From the NCBI RefSeq assembly GCF_032583975.1, contig NZ_JAWHTF010000003.1: DNA of 64,000 nt; one strand, given 5' to 3'. A model generated the notes under the pieces. It was given only the letters and a program-made list of their open reading frames with translations, searched no databases and was not told where the DNA came from. The DNA is from Gilvirhabdus luticola. GTDB lineage: Bacteria > Bacteroidota > Bacteroidia > Flavobacteriales > Flavobacteriaceae. The translations under genes and the position numbers were made by a program. Within the stretch, counting starts at the first letter, position 1, and every line of letters begins with the position of its first letter. Positions 18,258 to 26,928 of the stretch are shown one piece after another.

Positions 18258-18265
18258 CAAAGATA
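18258..18265 (-). promoter_or_regulatory. -7 element of the folE-cysS-yidD unit
   Basis: The minus strand reads TATCTTTG, an exact TAnnTTTG match of the same form as the gyrB and truA boxes, 29 bp upstream of the folE ATG. No clear -33 element was found at the right spacing. Confidence 0.5.
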
Positions 18266-18473
18266 AGTAATTCAGTTTTCTTTCGTTTTGAATTAACAAA
18301 GTATTAATTTATCGATAAATGATAGTTAAATAACTACTTTATTTGTCAAAAGCATTAATTTTACGTTCTTTTCGAAAAAATTATAGCTTACAATAGTTTC
18401 GACGAAAATGAGTTTAGACAATTTTGTGTAGAAATTGTAGTTAAAAAAGACGAGTGATTTAAGTTTAAAGCAG

Positions 18474-21400
18474 ATGAATGCTCTCAAAAGGGTAATAACA
18501 TTTTTTATATTTTACTTTTTAGTAAATCAGGTTACAATAGCGCAAAGCGGTGGTGCAGATTTGTGCAGTAATTCTGAACCTTTATGTGGTTCAAATGTTT
18601 TTTCTTATCCAAATTCTTCAGGAGGAAGTAATGCCGAAGCTGGTCCAGATTATGGTTGTCTTGGCTCCCAACCAAACCCTGCTTGGTTTTTTTTACAAAT
18701 AGCTCAAGATGGGGATTTAGTTTTAACCATTGAGCAGAGTACTGTTTTGGGAGGTCCTCCAGATCTTGATGTTGATTTTATTATTTATGGTCCGTTTGCT
18801 GATACAAGTATAGCATGTTCTAGTGGACTCACATTAGCTAATACTGTTGATTGTAGTTATTCTCCAAACAATGTTGAAAATGTAAATATAATCAATGCTG
18901 CTGCGGGTGATTATTATCTGTTGTTAATTACAAATTACTCAAATCAACCAGGATTTATAACTGTAAATCAGTCTTCTGGAACTGGACAAACCAATTGTGG
19001 CATATTAGCTGATGAGGTTGGTTGTACTGGCGAGACTATAACTTTGGATGCTACAACCACAAATGCAACAAATTATATATGGTATGAAGATGATGGTTTT
19101 GGAAATTTTGTAGCTATTACTGGAGTTAATACGGCCACTTATGATGTAACTAGCACAAATTTCTATAGTGCCGAATCGTTTGATGCAGGAAACAATTTAT
19201 TACAAACCTATAATTTTAATGTAGCGTTTTTTGAGACACCAGTTGTTAACCCTTCTATAAGCGATTATGAACTTTGTGATGATGATGGTATAATTCAGTT
19301 TGATTTTAACACGAAAAGTTCTGAAGTTTTAAACGGATTGGACCCAACTACTTTTGAAGTTACTTATTATGATAGCATGGCAGATGCCAATTCTGCATCG
19401 AGTCCACTTCCTTTAATTTATACCAACTCTTTGCCTTCAGAAACTATTTATGTAAGAGTCGAAAATATTTTAACCGATTTGATTGATTGTATTGATGTTG
19501 GCTCTTTTAATATCAATGTATATTTAGATCCAATAGCAAATCCCGTTTCAGATTTTGTTTCTTGCAGCGATACCAGTACAACCTTATTTGATTTATCTGT
19601 GAAAGAAAGTGAAGTGCTTGGGAGTCAATCTTCGACAGATTTTGATGTTAAATTTTATTTGTTTCAAGCAGATGCAGATGCCGGACTTTTAGGAACTGAA
19701 ATAAATACGCCAATATCTAATGCATCTAGTCCTCAAACTGTTTATGTAAGAATTGAAAATGTGTTGAATACTGATTGTTATGATACAACTAGTTTTGATT
19801 TATTTGTAAATTTAAATCCCATTGTAATTCCTGTTGTGGATTTGTTTCAATGCGATGATGATAATGATGGCTTCACTTTATTTAACTTAACAGAAGCAAA
19901 CGATTTAATTTCCAGTAATGCTTCAAACGAAATATTTACATATTATTTAACATTGGCAGAAGCACAAGGTGGTTTGGTTGCAGATCAAATTTCAAATTAT
20001 TTGAATTATCCAAATCCAATGCCTTTGTCAGGTGTAATTTACGCAAGAATTGAAGCTGGTAATGGATGTTATAAGACTGCACAAATAAATTTAACTGTAA
20101 GTACTACTCAAATTCCAGGAGCATTTAATTTGCTATATAATTTTTGTGACGATTATCAAATTGACAATGACAACACCAACGGAATAGCCACTTTTGATTT
20201 TAGTGATGCCACAACGCAAATACTAGCACAATTTCCACCTGGACAAACATTAACGGTTTCGTATTATACAAATTTTACGGACGCACTGCAAGAGAGTAAT
20301 GCAATAGCAGACATAAGCAATCATAGAAATGATGCTTCGCCTAATGTTCAAAATATTGTGGTTAGGGTCGATAGTGATGCACTTAATGCTTGTTTAGGTT
20401 TGGGTGAATATATCACTTTAACCGTTGACCCTGTGCCTCTAAATAATATTATTAGCGACTACATATTATGTGATGGTGGAGTTGGTCAAGCAAGTTTTGA
20501 TTTAACAACAAAGGATTCTGAAGTTATTGGTGTAGAAACTCAAGATATTTTGATATCATACCATGAAACACCAAATGATGCTGAAAATAATATGAATGCA
20601 ATTGTTTCGCCTTATACTAACCTTACAAACCCACAAACTATTTATGTAAGAGCACAATTTGATGATAATGGTAATGGAGTAGGTGATAATGGAGAGTGTG
20701 TAAGTACAGACATGACTTTTGAGTTGATTGTAAATCCAAATCCAGTGATTTTTCAACCAGAGGCCATACAAATTTGTAATGATCAACTTAATACAGTTTA
20801 CGATTTAACGGTTAGAGAAGATCAAATTACTGGTGGAGATTCTTCAATTGTTTTAACATATTTTGAATCGCAATTAGATTTAGACAATAACAATCCAATT
20901 GTATCACCTTCAATGTATAATAATAATTTATTTAATAGAGATATTATTGTTTTGGCTACAGGATCAAATACCTGTACTTCAACTGTAACACTTTCATTAG
21001 AAACCATTTTATATGAAAATTTGAATTCAGTACCAGTGACAATTGAGGAGTGTGAAGTTGATAATGATGGTTATGATAATTTTGACCTGACAAGGAGAGA
21101 AACCGACATATTAAATGGATTAGACCCATTAAATTTCACTTTTGATTATTATGAAATTGAAGCTGATGCTATTGCTGGAAATTCAAATAGCATATCAAAC
21201 CCTACAAGCTTTGTAAATACGCAGGCTTTAACCCAAATTATATATGCTAGGGTATCGCCAGTCACTAATCAATGTTTTGTAATTGTACCTATCACTTTAA
21301 TCGTAAATCCAGTTCCAGAAATTGCAATTGAAGATCAATATGTAATATGTTTATCATTTCAAGGACAGCGAATTCCGCCAACGTTAGAAACATTTTTAAC

Positions 21401-22091
21401 AAACCCACCAATTGATACTCAATTGAGTTCAACAGAGTTTTCATTTCAGTGGTATCTTGGTGATCCAATACCTGGTAATGAAATTGCCGGTGCTAACGAT
21501 TCATTTTTCGATCCTACTTCAGCAGGATTATATTCAGTACTAGCTACAAATATTATCACAGGTTGCACAATACCTGCAACTACAGAGGTTATAGGATCAT
21601 ATCCTCCACAAAGTATAACTATAAATATTTCTTCTGAAGCATTTTCTGATGATGATATTATAGAGGTTTCGGTTTCTGGCAATGGCACTTATGAGTACAG
21701 TTTGGACCATGGATTATGGCAGCAATCTCCAAGATTTGAAAATGTCTCTGGTGGACAGCATACGGTATATGTAAGAGATTTATATAATTGTAATGAAATA
21801 TTTGAAATACAAACTATTATTGATTATCCTAGATTTTTTACACCAAATGGAGATGCTTATAATAACAGTTGGAATATTTATGGGATTGAAAGTCAGCCTT
21901 TGGCGAAAATATACATTTATGACCGTTATGGTAAATTAATTAAACAATTAAGCCCTACAGGACCTGGTTGGGACGGAACTTTTAATGGTAATCCATTACC
22001 TTCAAGTGATTACTGGTTTACAGTAGAATATGAAGAACCTAATAATGGTTCAACGAGAATCTTTAAATCTCATTTTGCTCTAAAAAGATAA
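18474..22091 (+). CDS. Large surface protein with T9SS type B sorting domain
   Basis: This 1205-residue protein has a signal peptide (to about 24, VTIAQ). An N-terminal domain (about 25-170, CSNSEPLCGSNVFSYPN...) opens several flavobacterial gliding-type adhesins. About seven modules of 90-100 residues follow, each with an acidic LCDDDG or QCDDDNDGF motif, a FDLT-type strand, a YYxxxADA segment and QTIYVRVEN. The last ~90 residues are a type B type IX sorting domain: PRFFTPNGDAYNNSWNIYGI, IYIYDRYGKLIKQL, GWDGTFNGNPLPSSDYWFTVEY and FKSHFALKR. It is therefore exported through Sec and T9SS and held at the surface. Role in adhesion is inference. It is monocistronic, with a terminator at 22098. 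Confidence 0.93.
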   Translation: MNALKRVITFFIFYFLVNQVTIAQSGGADLCSNSEPLCGSNVFSYPNSSGGSNAEAGPDYGCLGSQPNPAWFFLQIAQDGDLVLTIEQSTVLGGPPDLDVDFIIYGPFADTSIACSSGLTLANTVDCSYSPNNVENVNIINAAAGDYYLLLITNYSNQPGFITVNQSSGTGQTNCGILADEVGCTGETITLDATTTNATNYIWYEDDGFGNFVAITGVNTATYDVTSTNFYSAESFDAGNNLLQTYNFNVAFFETPVVNPSISDYELCDDDGIIQFDFNTKSSEVLNGLDPTTFEVTYYDSMADANSASSPLPLIYTNSLPSETIYVRVENILTDLIDCIDVGSFNINVYLDPIANPVSDFVSCSDTSTTLFDLSVKESEVLGSQSSTDFDVKFYLFQADADAGLLGTEINTPISNASSPQTVYVRIENVLNTDCYDTTSFDLFVNLNPIVIPVVDLFQCDDDNDGFTLFNLTEANDLISSNASNEIFTYYLTLAEAQGGLVADQISNYLNYPNPMPLSGVIYARIEAGNGCYKTAQINLTVSTTQIPGAFNLLYNFCDDYQIDNDNTNGIATFDFSDATTQILAQFPPGQTLTVSYYTNFTDALQESNAIADISNHRNDASPNVQNIVVRVDSDALNACLGLGEYITLTVDPVPLNNIISDYILCDGGVGQASFDLTTKDSEVIGVETQDILISYHETPNDAENNMNAIVSPYTNLTNPQTIYVRAQFDDNGNGVGDNGECVSTDMTFELIVNPNPVIFQPEAIQICNDQLNTVYDLTVREDQITGGDSSIVLTYFESQLDLDNNNPIVSPSMYNNNLFNRDIIVLATGSNTCTSTVTLSLETILYENLNSVPVTIEECEVDNDGYDNFDLTRRETDILNGLDPLNFTFDYYEIEADAIAGNSNSISNPTSFVNTQALTQIIYARVSPVTNQCFVIVPITLIVNPVPEIAIEDQYVICLSFQGQRIPPTLETFLTNPPIDTQLSSTEFSFQWYLGDPIPGNEIAGANDSFFDPTSAGLYSVLATNIITGCTIPATTEVIGSYPPQSITINISSEAFSDDDIIEVSVSGNGTYEYSLDHGLWQQSPRFENVSGGQHTVYVRDLYNCNEIFEIQTIIDYPRFFTPNGDAYNNSWNIYGIESQPLAKIYIYDRYGKLIKQLSPTGPGWDGTFNGNPLPSSDYWFTVEYEEPNNGSTRIFKSHFALKR

Positions 22092-22097
22092 AATAAT

Positions 22098-22129
22098 AAA
22101 AGGCTTGAATTAGAGTTTTCAAGCCTTTT
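22098..22129. terminator. Bidirectional terminator between convergent genes
   Basis: A 12-bp perfect stem AAAAGGCTTGAA / TTCAAGCCTTTT with an 8-nt loop lies between the T9SS protein stop (22091) and the convergent FadL-type gene stop (22134). A and T tracts allow it to work both ways. Confidence 0.85.
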
Positions 22130-22133
22130 AAAG

Positions 22134-23642
22134 TTAAATTTTAAAACTTAACGAGAGAATTACATTGGACCTTTTGGTATCAATATTTACAGAGTCTGTT
22201 AAGCCTTGATCAAATAATTGATAGTTCATATTTTGTTTTGACTGATCGTAAGTTAGATCGAGTTTCATTTTTCCAAAATTATATCCAATACCTAAAGAAT
22301 ATCCTGTTAAATCATCAATGGTATTGTCTTTGTAAGGAGATTCTTCAAAACGATATCCACCTCTAAAACTAAACCTCTGATAGTTATATTCTCCACCAAT
22401 TTTGTATGTTGAAGCTGTTGTGAGTCTTTCACTTATTATATTGTTTTGAACCGCAAAATACGAATCTGATGCTGGCTTAAATTTTGTGTTTCCATAATCT
22501 TTTGTGGAATAGTCAAAACTTATTACCCCATGATTTTCAAACACGAAAGCCAAACTTCCAGTAATTTTCCCAGGTGTTTGTAATTTGTAAGATGGAAAAA
22601 CATTAACAATTCTAGGGTCAATAATTTGAATAATATCATTACCAGATTCATTGCGTACTGTTGAAACATACTGTGATGTTTCTTCTTCAATGGTAAGCCA
22701 CGTTGGAGAATCGTATGTTAGACCAACTCTGAAAAAATCATTAAGTTTTAATATTCCACCTAGCTGAAATGAAAAGCCCCAGCCATATGTTGACAAGAAA
22801 TTATCAAAGCCAACCTCATTAACAAACGTTCCTACATTGGAGTTTCCTTCATAAAATCTTGTAGCTCTATCATAATTAAGTAAGTGTGAATTTAAGTTTA
22901 AACCCAAAAACAAATTTTCTTGATATTGTGTTGCGATATTAAATGAGACTTTACCATTATAGCCAGAAGCCGCATACAAATATTCTTGATCAAATTCGCC
23001 TGGAGCAATATTGCTGTAATATAAAGTGTTATCATCTGTCGGCATATCAGGTTCTAAAATGTAAGATTCATAACCCAGAAAAGCTTGCTGATTGCCAAAT
23101 CCATAAATACTACCGATATCGGCATAGGCACTGGTAATTGATTCATCAGGAAAGGCAGATATTTCACTTAAAGGTAATCCTTGAGCATAGTATAAAAAAT
23201 AACTGTCAATAGAATTAGAATTAGTTCCAAACGCAAACCAGTCGTTATTATAGTTTTGAAATTTATCATAACCTACACTTAAGGTTAATCTTTTCCAAGG
23301 TGAATCCCAACTGCTAAATACAAAAGTTACTCCTGCTTGTTGAAAATCTAAATTAGCATCTGAAGTGTTACTAAAACCATTAAAATATTGAATATCATTA
23401 TCAGTATAAATACTAGCAAATGTAACAGAAGCTTCACTAGTTTTAAATAAAGCAGAACCTGCAGGGTTTAAACTAACAGAACTTTGATCTCCACCCACTG
23501 ATCCAAAGGCACCACTCATGGCTCTAAATCGAGCTGTTCCTTGAATTTCATTTTGAGAGTATCTTAATGCATCATTAATGTTTTGTGCATTTATTATAGG
23601 CATACAAAGCACACCTATGAATAGTAAAATTAACTTTTTCAT
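22134..23642 (-). CDS. OmpP1/FadL-type outer membrane transport protein
   Basis: This 502-residue protein has a signal peptide (to about 19, PIINAQ). The N-terminal block is that of the OmpP1/FadL/TodX family in Bacteroidota: ALRYSQNEIQGTARFRAMSGAFGSVGGDQSSVSLNPAGSALFKTSEASVT. The remainder alternates amphipathic strands and ends in an outer-membrane-type strand (SNVILSLSFKI). Family members take up long-chain fatty acids or other hydrophobic compounds through a 14-strand barrel. The substrate is not known. It lies 37 bp downstream of the low-complexity lipoprotein gene on the same strand. Confidence 0.88.
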   Translation of the reverse strand: MKKLILLFIGVLCMPIINAQNINDALRYSQNEIQGTARFRAMSGAFGSVGGDQSSVSLNPAGSALFKTSEASVTFASIYTDNDIQYFNGFSNTSDANLDFQQAGVTFVFSSWDSPWKRLTLSVGYDKFQNYNNDWFAFGTNSNSIDSYFLYYAQGLPLSEISAFPDESITSAYADIGSIYGFGNQQAFLGYESYILEPDMPTDDNTLYYSNIAPGEFDQEYLYAASGYNGKVSFNIATQYQENLFLGLNLNSHLLNYDRATRFYEGNSNVGTFVNEVGFDNFLSTYGWGFSFQLGGILKLNDFFRVGLTYDSPTWLTIEEETSQYVSTVRNESGNDIIQIIDPRIVNVFPSYKLQTPGKITGSLAFVFENHGVISFDYSTKDYGNTKFKPASDSYFAVQNNIISERLTTASTYKIGGEYNYQRFSFRGGYRFEESPYKDNTIDDLTGYSLGIGYNFGKMKLDLTYDQSKQNMNYQLFDQGLTDSVNIDTKRSNVILSLSFKI

Positions 23643-23679
23643 ACTTTTATTAAATTAAAGAAATTTTCTAGATTATAAT

Positions 23680-24789
23680 CTATCTTCTGCTTCTACTTGG
23701 GCTTGAAGATCTCACAGAACTACTACTTCTAGATACTCCAGAGCTTCTACTTGGAGTAGACCTAGATACATTTGAACTGCTCCTACTTCTGCTTGGAGTA
23801 GACCTAGATACATTTGAACTACTTCTACTTCTAGTTGATCTCGAAACATTCGAATTACTACTTGAAGGTCTGGACCTGTTAATTGAAGTAGAACGGACTT
23901 GTCTGGTACCATTATAACTTCTCGTTCTATTATTGCTTAATGAATTTCTATCAACAACATTAGCTCTTAAGTTAGATCCATTTGAAATAGAATTTCTTGA
24001 GTTATATAAAGAAGTTCTACTGCTTAATCTATTTCTAGTAATATTATTATTCACACTAGATCTTGAGATGTTTGTTCTAGTATTTGCTCGTGAGACATTA
24101 GATCTGGTGTTTGCTCTGGAAATACTATTTCTTCCGTAGCCATTATATGCAACAGCAGATCGTCTTCCATAATAATTACTACTACCTCTTCTTCCGTAGG
24201 TGTAATTCCCGTAATATCCACCTCTGTAATAAGGATATCCACCGTAATATGGAGGGCAATAATAAGATGGATAGCCCCACCAACCTGCATAATAACCACC
24301 ATAATAAGGATAGTTCCAACCCCAACCATAGTTAGGATAACCCCAACCGAAACCCCAGCCCCAGTTGTAATAGCCATAACCATAAGCATACCAAGGTCTA
24401 TACCAATTATAGCTAGGATAAACGTTTATAGAAATTTCACTACTATTTTGTCCCCAACCACCGTAACTTGCATATTCAACATTTAATGAATCATTTTCTA
24501 CATTATAACTACCTTCATAGGAATCTACATCTGTAAATATTTCATCTCCACCAACACCAGTAGTTTCATATTCTAAAGATTTTTCTTTAAAATAATTCTG
24601 ATAGTATGTACTATTACTAGTAACTTGAGGAGTTTCTTGGGCGTATTCAACACCAGTTTCATATCTTTGGTAACTACCTTGACCACTCTCACCAACATAT
24701 TGATAAGAACCACATGATGTTAAACCAAACAACAATCCGAATAATGCCAAAAAAGGCATGTTTATTTTTGAGTAGTTAATAAATCGCAT
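23680..24789 (-). CDS. Low-complexity Tyr/Trp/Gly- and Ser/Arg-rich lipoprotein
   Basis: This 369-residue protein has a lipoprotein signal (LFGLLFGLTSCGSYQYVG). After an acidic/Tyr-rich segment (about 35-115), residues ~125-200 are almost wholly Tyr, Trp, Gly and Pro (YYNWGWGFGWGYPNYGWGWN). The C-terminal ~150 residues are Ser/Arg/Asn repeats, with a 14-residue unit SSSNVSRSTPSRSR repeated almost identically. The 42-bp nucleotide period (29 bp identical at 23750-23778 and 23792-23820) shows recent repeat expansion. No enzymatic domain is visible. The basic, disordered tail could bind surface polysaccharide or DNA; this is a guess. Similar proteins of unknown role occur in Flavobacteriia. Confidence 0.8.
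   Translation of the reverse strand: MRFINYSKINMPFLALFGLLFGLTSCGSYQYVGESGQGSYQRYETGVEYAQETPQVTSNSTYYQNYFKEKSLEYETTGVGGDEIFTDVDSYEGSYNVENDSLNVEYASYGGWGQNSSEISINVYPSYNWYRPWYAYGYGYYNWGWGFGWGYPNYGWGWNYPYYGGYYAGWWGYPSYYCPPYYGGYPYYRGGYYGNYTYGRRGSSNYYGRRSAVAYNGYGRNSISRANTRSNVSRANTRTNISRSSVNNNITRNRLSSRTSLYNSRNSISNGSNLRANVVDRNSLSNNRTRSYNGTRQVRSTSINRSRPSSSNSNVSRSTRSRSSSNVSRSTPSRSRSSSNVSRSTPSRSSGVSRSSSSVRSSSPSRSRR
23750..23820 (-). repeat. 42-bp tandem repeat in a Ser/Arg-rich coding tail
   Basis: The same 29 bp occurs at 23750-23778 and at 23792-23820, a period of 42 bp or 14 codons. It encodes the SRSTPSR unit of the lipoprotein tail. A third, shorter and degenerate copy (CTTCTACTTGG) lies just before it. 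Confidence 0.85.
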
Positions 24790-24803
24790 ATCTCATTAAT
24801 TTA

Positions 24804-24835
24804 ATTGTTGAACATAACAAAAATAGTTAGTTTTG
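24804..24835 (+). promoter_or_regulatory. proS promoter
   Basis: ATTG at 24804-24807 and TAGTTTTG at 24828-24835 are separated by 20 nt. The -7 box is an exact consensus match 54 bp upstream of the proS ATG. It directly abuts the divergent -7 box at 24818-24825. Confidence 0.55.
24818..24825 (-). promoter_or_regulatory. -7 element of the low-complexity lipoprotein gene
   Basis: The minus strand reads TATTTTTG, an exact TAnnTTTG match, 28 bp upstream of the lipoprotein ATG. It is back to back with the proS promoter, two bases apart, so the two polymerases would exclude each other. Confidence 0.45.
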
Positions 24836-24889
24836 CTGAACTATTTTATTATTTAATAGAGTCACAATTTTTGTGCCAAAAACCTGTAT

Positions 24890-26368
24890 ATGAGCAAAAA
24901 ACTTACAAGTAGAACCCAAGATTACTCAAAATGGTATAATGAACTTGTTGTAAAAGCAGACCTAGCAGAGAATTCGGCGGTAAGAGGTTGTATGGTTATT
25001 AAACCATATGGGTTTGCAATTTGGGAGAAAATGCAAGCTGAATTAGATAGAATGTTTAAAGAAACTGGACATCAAAATGCATATTTTCCTTTATTTATTC
25101 CAAAAAGTTTATTTGAAGCGGAAGAAAAAAATGCTGAAGGGTTTGCAAAAGAATGTGCTGTTGTAACTCATTACAGATTACAAAATGATCCTGACAAACC
25201 AGGAAAGTTAAGAGTAGATCCAGAAGCCAAATTAGAAGAAGAACTTGTAGTTAGACCTACAAGCGAAGCAATTATATGGAATACTTATAAAAATTGGATA
25301 CAATCTTATAGAGATTTACCAATCCTTATTAATCAGTGGGCTAATGTAGTGCGCTGGGAAATGCGAACACGCTTGTTTTTAAGAACTGCCGAGTTTTTGT
25401 GGCAAGAAGGACATACAGCGCATGAAACCAAAGGTGAGGCTTTAGCGGAAGCAGAGTTGATGAACAATGTCTATGCTATCTTTGTTGAAAATTTTATGGC
25501 TATACCTGTTATAAAAGGTTTAAAAACAGAGAGTGAACGATTTGCTGGTGCAGATGAAACCTATTGTATTGAAGCTTTAATGCAGGACGGAAAGGCTTTA
25601 CAAGCAGGAACATCACATTATTTGGGACAAAATTTTGCTAGAGCTTTTGACGTGAAGTACGTTAATAAAGAAGGAAAACAAGATTATGTCTGGGCAACAT
25701 CTTGGGGAGTTTCAACTAGATTGATGGGAGCTTTAATTATGACTCATAGTGATGATAATGGTTTGGTATTACCTCCAAATTTGGCACCTAACCAAGTGGT
25801 TATCATACCTATTTATAAAAATGAAGAGCAACTTGAAGAAATAAGTAATGTTGCCAATGGTATAATGAAAGAGTTGAAATCTAAAAGTATTTCAGTCAAA
25901 TATGACAGTAGAGATACTTTTAGACCTGGTGCAAAGTTTGCGCAACATGAATTACAGGGCGTGCCTTTAAGAATTGTTATTGGACCAAAAGATTTAGAAA
26001 ATAATACGGTAGAATTAGCTAGAAGAGATACACTAACAAAATCGATTGTTGCTTTAGAAAATTTGGCTGAAACTATTGAGTCTTTGTTAAATCAAATACA
26101 AAAAGAAATGTTTCAAAAGGCATTGGATTTTAGAGATGCTCATATCACGAATGTTGAAACATTTGATGAATTTAAAGAAATTTTAGATACCAAGGGAGGA
26201 TTTATTTCTGCACATTGGGATGGTACTTCTGAAACAGAAGATAGAATTAAAGAACAAACCAAAGCAACTATTAGATGTATTCCTTTAGATAATATTGAAG
26301 AAAGTGGTCTTTGTGTCTATTCTAAAAAACCTTCAAAACGAAGAGTATTATTTGCGAAGGCCTATTAA
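24890..26368 (+). CDS. proS: Prolyl-tRNA synthetase (short, archaeal/eukaryote-like type)
   Basis: This 492-residue class II synthetase lacks the editing insertion of the long bacterial type. That is usual in Bacteroidota. Motif 2 is in WANVVRWEMRTRLFLRTAEFLWQEGHTAH and motif 3 in WATSWGVSTRLMGALIMTHSDDNGLVLPP. VRPTSEAIIW is the motif upstream. The anticodon-binding domain begins near 305 (PNQVVIIPIY) and the zinc-like C-terminal domain ends CVYSKKPSKRRVLFAKAY. It has its own promoter at 24828. The downstream tRNA-Glu/rpsT unit has a separate promoter. Confidence 0.97.
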   Translation: MSKKLTSRTQDYSKWYNELVVKADLAENSAVRGCMVIKPYGFAIWEKMQAELDRMFKETGHQNAYFPLFIPKSLFEAEEKNAEGFAKECAVVTHYRLQNDPDKPGKLRVDPEAKLEEELVVRPTSEAIIWNTYKNWIQSYRDLPILINQWANVVRWEMRTRLFLRTAEFLWQEGHTAHETKGEALAEAELMNNVYAIFVENFMAIPVIKGLKTESERFAGADETYCIEALMQDGKALQAGTSHYLGQNFARAFDVKYVNKEGKQDYVWATSWGVSTRLMGALIMTHSDDNGLVLPPNLAPNQVVIIPIYKNEEQLEEISNVANGIMKELKSKSISVKYDSRDTFRPGAKFAQHELQGVPLRIVIGPKDLENNTVELARRDTLTKSIVALENLAETIESLLNQIQKEMFQKALDFRDAHITNVETFDEFKEILDTKGGFISAHWDGTSETEDRIKEQTKATIRCIPLDNIEESGLCVYSKKPSKRRVLFAKAY

Positions 26369-26401
26369 TTGAAAAAATTTAGAAAAAAGATTATTTAGGA
26401 G

Positions 26402-26431
26402 TTGCAACATTTAAAAATAGTTGTATTTTTG
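26402..26431 (+). promoter_or_regulatory. Promoter of the tRNA-Glu/rpsT unit
   Basis: TTG at 26402-26404 and TATTTTTG at 26424-26431 are separated by 19 nt. The -7 box is an exact consensus match. Transcription would start near 26437, giving a pre-tRNA leader of about 75 nt. Confidence 0.6.
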
Positions 26432-26510
26432 CATCCGCAATGGAAACATTGTACGTTAATTGAAAAGTTTTGTAGTGTTTTAATTAAAATTACAAACTTG
26501 AATTATTAAA

Positions 26511-26582
26511 GGCCCGTTCGTCTATCGGCTAGGACGCCAGGTTTTCATCCTGGTAAGAGGGGTTCGATTCCCCTACGGGCTA
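26511..26582 (+). tRNA. tRNA-Glu (TTC)
   Basis: The acceptor arms GGCCCGT (26511-26517) and ACGGGCT (26575-26581) pair, with one G-U. The anticodon arm is CCAGG-TTTTCAT-CCTGG with anticodon TTC at 26544-26546. The T arm is GAGGGG-TTCGATT-CCCCT-like. The discriminator is A and CCA is not encoded. It lies 28 bp before rpsT with no terminator between. Confidence 0.97.
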
Positions 26583-26609
26583 CAATTTTTTTAATAAAAG
26601 AACATATAA

Positions 26610-26861
26610 ATGGCAAATCATAAGTCAGCGTTAAAAAGAATTAGAAGTAACGAAGCTAAACGCTTAAGAAACAGATATCAGCATAAAACCACACGTAATG
26701 CTATTAAGAAATTGCGTGAAGAAACTAAAAAGAAAGATGCTGAAGCTGCATTACCTTCTGTTATTTCTATGATTGATAAATTAGCAAAGAATAATATTAT
26801 TCATGATAACAAAGCAGCTAATCTTAAGTCTGGTTTGGTAAAGCATGTAGCAGCTTTATAA
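26610..26861 (+). CDS. rpsT: 30S ribosomal protein S20
   Basis: This 83-residue very basic protein is an early-binding 16S rRNA protein. The characteristic start MANHKSALKRIRSNEAKRLRNRYQHKTTRNAIKKLR is present, and the C-terminal helix AKNNIIHDNKAANLKSGLVKHVAAL is complete. It seems to be co-transcribed with tRNA-Glu, whose gene ends 27 bp upstream. A strong hairpin terminator follows at 26877. Confidence 0.97.
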   Translation: MANHKSALKRIRSNEAKRLRNRYQHKTTRNAIKKLREETKKKDAEAALPSVISMIDKLAKNNIIHDNKAANLKSGLVKHVAAL

Positions 26862-26876
26862 AAAATTGTTATATAT

Positions 26877-26910
26877 AAAAAAAGCTTCTCAATTTTGAGA
26901 AGCTTTTTTT
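26877..26910. terminator. Bidirectional terminator between rpsT and rho
   Basis: A perfect 15-bp stem AAAAAAAGCTTCTCA / TGAGAAGCTTTTTTT with an ATTT loop lies between the convergent rpsT (stop 26861) and rho (stop 26929). Flanking A and T runs allow termination both ways. Confidence 0.92.
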
Positions 26911-26928
26911 GTTTGTATTTATAAGTAA

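Noticed and set aside
23750..23820. CRISPR-like repeat
   Set aside because: Two copies only, inside a coding tail with a 14-codon period; no spacers and no cas genes.
24051..24389. 112-codon frame antisense-shifted within the Tyr/Trp-rich lipoprotein
   Set aside because: Alternate frame of low-complexity DNA on the same strand; no start context or family resemblance.
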